Positions 62,574 to 64,000 of a DNA stretch of 64,000 bases are shown here, one piece after another. A program made the position numbers and the translations under genes. Source of the stretch: Pleurotus ostreatus/Saccharomyces cerevisiae fusant (taxonomy: Eukaryota > Opisthokonta); the NCBI GenBank assembly GCA_024196135.1, contig JAMQCK010000073.1, forward strand, positions 1-64,000. The letters are read 5' to 3'. The notes under the pieces are model-generated. The model had not been told where the DNA came from, searched no databases, and worked only from the letters and a program-made list of their open reading frames with translations. The first letter of the stretch is position 1. Each line of letters starts with the position of its first letter.

Positions 62574-64000
62574 ATGTGCACCGAAACGCAGGAGCACCAC
62601 AGCGTGAATTTCTATGGCACGTGCCACGCGCGCGTCTCACCGGTAAATGCCGATTGTCCCTTTGCTTCAACCGCCATCTCGCCCAGCACGGGCTTGCGAA
62701 TGCGCCGCCCTTTCCTACGGCCTTATTACCTCTTCTCACGCCGCCACTCTGCAGCTTATTTGCGCAAGTTCAGGATGTCCACCTTACCTTCGCCTCTAGA
62801 ACAGGACGACTTCCACTTCGACTCGATGGGTACGACAGAGGACATGACCCGCTACTGTCCGGGTGGGTACCACCCCGTCACTATAGGCAACATCTTCCAC
62901 GGAAATAATGGAGCGTACCGCATCATGCACAAGCTGGGCTTCGGCTCGTACGCGACGGTGTGGTTGGCGCAGAAGACGGGCGCATCCGAGTCCGAAGGAT
63001 TCGTGGCACTGAAGATCACGACATCCGAGAACCAGGGAAGCACGGAGGCGGAGATGTTGGCCGAGGTCGTAAGAACGCCGCGTAGGTTGGAGCGCTCGCA
63101 TGTTCTGACTTTGCTGGATACATTCGAGCATCGCGGGCCCAATGGGGTCCATTCGGTGCTTGTCACGGATGTGGTCGTGCCCTTGCTCTCGTTGAACCCC
63201 TTCAAGAGGTCACGTGTATGGCGAAAAAGCGCCGCATATGGCCTGGCTCAGGCAGTCGCGCAGCTGCATGCCGCAGGCATCGTTCATGGAGGTGGGCTTA
63301 TTGTTTGGGTCTCTTTTTATCGCCTTTTGAGTACGCTCGTAGACCTGCACTTGGGAAACACCGGCATCGCCATACCACAGCTCTCGGCGCAGGACCCTTG
63401 CGATGTCATGCAGGACCTTCCGGCATACGAGCTCACTGTCGTTCTGCCTGTCAACGCCGTCCACCAGACGCCTTTTTTGCCGCCATACGTCGTCGCGCCG
63501 TGCGATCTGGCTGCGTACTATGACAGGGTCGCCGGTGATGCTGAACCGGAGACGAAGCTCTTCGACTTTGGTAACGGTAAGGGCCCGTCTCCTCCCGCGA
63601 CTTCACTGATTGACGCTCCCACGTCCAGCACACAAAGCCGGAACCCTGCCATCGCGCTTCCAGTGCGCGCAAGAGGCATGTGCACCCGAGGTCGCCTTCG
63701 CGCTGGTCGTGGAGCAGATCGACAACCCGCCTGTCGAGCCTCCTGCGGACGTCTGGGCGCTCGGCGCATCCGTACGTTTACGCTTCTCTACCGCTCTGAC
63801 GTGCAGAATGACTGACGCACGCATAGATATACGAGATCTTCACGGGGTCTCTCCTCTTCCGCGGCGTGGGTCTGGGTGGCCTGCCAAAAACCATGGCAAG
63901 CATGTCCGCGACTCTGCCTTTGGCATGGAAGGCGTGGTGGGATAGTGCGCCACGCCCGAGCCCGTCTCCTGACGCGTGGTGGACAGAGCGGCGGGAAAGG
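62574..64000 (+). CDS. Protein kinase (SRPK-like), partial at the window end
   Basis: Proposed exons 62574..63291, 63343..63576, 63629..63771 and 63827 to beyond 64000. The start could instead be 62700 or 62775; the stretch MRRPFLRPYYLFSRR before the kinase domain is basic and could be a targeting peptide. Kinase landmarks are present: glycine loop LGFGSYATVWLA, the Lys of VALKI, catalytic loop VHGDLHLGN (Gly in place of Arg in HRD; this HGDLHxGN form is common in fungal SRPK-like kinases), DFG in KLFDFGN, APEVAF, and DVWALGAS of helix F. All catalytic residues appear intact, so it is probably active. The C-terminal end of the kinase lobe and the stop codon lie outside the window. Confidence 0.85.

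Overview
The window is nuclear DNA of a filamentous basidiomycete, most likely a wood-decaying Agaricomycete (Polyporales is a guess). The reasons are dense short introns (mostly 44-62 nt, donors typically GTGCGT, GTGAGT or GTACGT), GC-rich exons, a cellobiose dehydrogenase of the basidiomycete type without a cellulose-binding module, a Ppo-type fatty-acid dioxygenase, and a Cyt-like cytolysin of the kind known from mushrooms. I rebuilt splice models by hand for 19 multi-exon genes. Nearly all join in frame with canonical sites, but no RNA evidence was available.

Layout, left to right. 1-1350 (-): N-terminal third of a P5A-type (Spf1) ER ATPase whose frame breaks near the window edge. 1412-2392: a 981-bp inverted-repeat element filling the divergent promoter. 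2434-4728 (+): site-2 protease. 4939-6224 (-): alpha/beta hydrolase. 7709-10619 (+): cellobiose dehydrogenase. 11392-13816 (+): secreted, GPI-anchored alpha/beta hydrolase with two oversized introns. 14673-14770 (-): tRNA-Gly(TCC) with an intron, next to a TA-flanked MITE (14869-15252). 15628-16438 (+): YKT6 SNARE. 16651-21447 (-): 24-exon Ppo linoleate dioxygenase. 21571-24886: gene-poor, with a pair of inverted dispersed repeats. 24887-26794 (-): Slm1-like PH protein. 27291-28234 (-): FtsJ/Mrm2 rRNA methyltransferase. 29810-30545 (+): uncharacterised basidiomycete protein. 31529-33281 (+): FHA-RING ubiquitin ligase (Dma1/Chfr type). 34440-35152 (-): Cyt-like pore-forming protein. 36139-37029 (+): protein with a C-terminal bulb-type lectin domain. 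38268-42291 (+): F-box/WD40 protein. 43220-43762 and 44914-45785 (+): two small hypothetical genes. 47627-49695 and 50320-52390 (-): tandemly duplicated amino-acid permeases with identical intron positions. 52918-60246 (-): 26-exon BEACH/WD40 protein. 60572-62523 (+): coiled-coil protein. 62574 to the end (+): partial protein kinase.

The neighbours do not form one pathway. Most are housekeeping membrane-traffic, signalling or proteolysis genes (Spf1, S2P, Ykt6, Slm1-like, Dma1, BEACH), with accessory genes between them (cellobiose dehydrogenase, oxylipin dioxygenase, cytolysin, lectin protein, duplicated permeases). The two places most worth a second look are the near-identical inverted repeat inside the Spf1/S2P promoter, and the cytolysin/lectin-protein neighbour pair.
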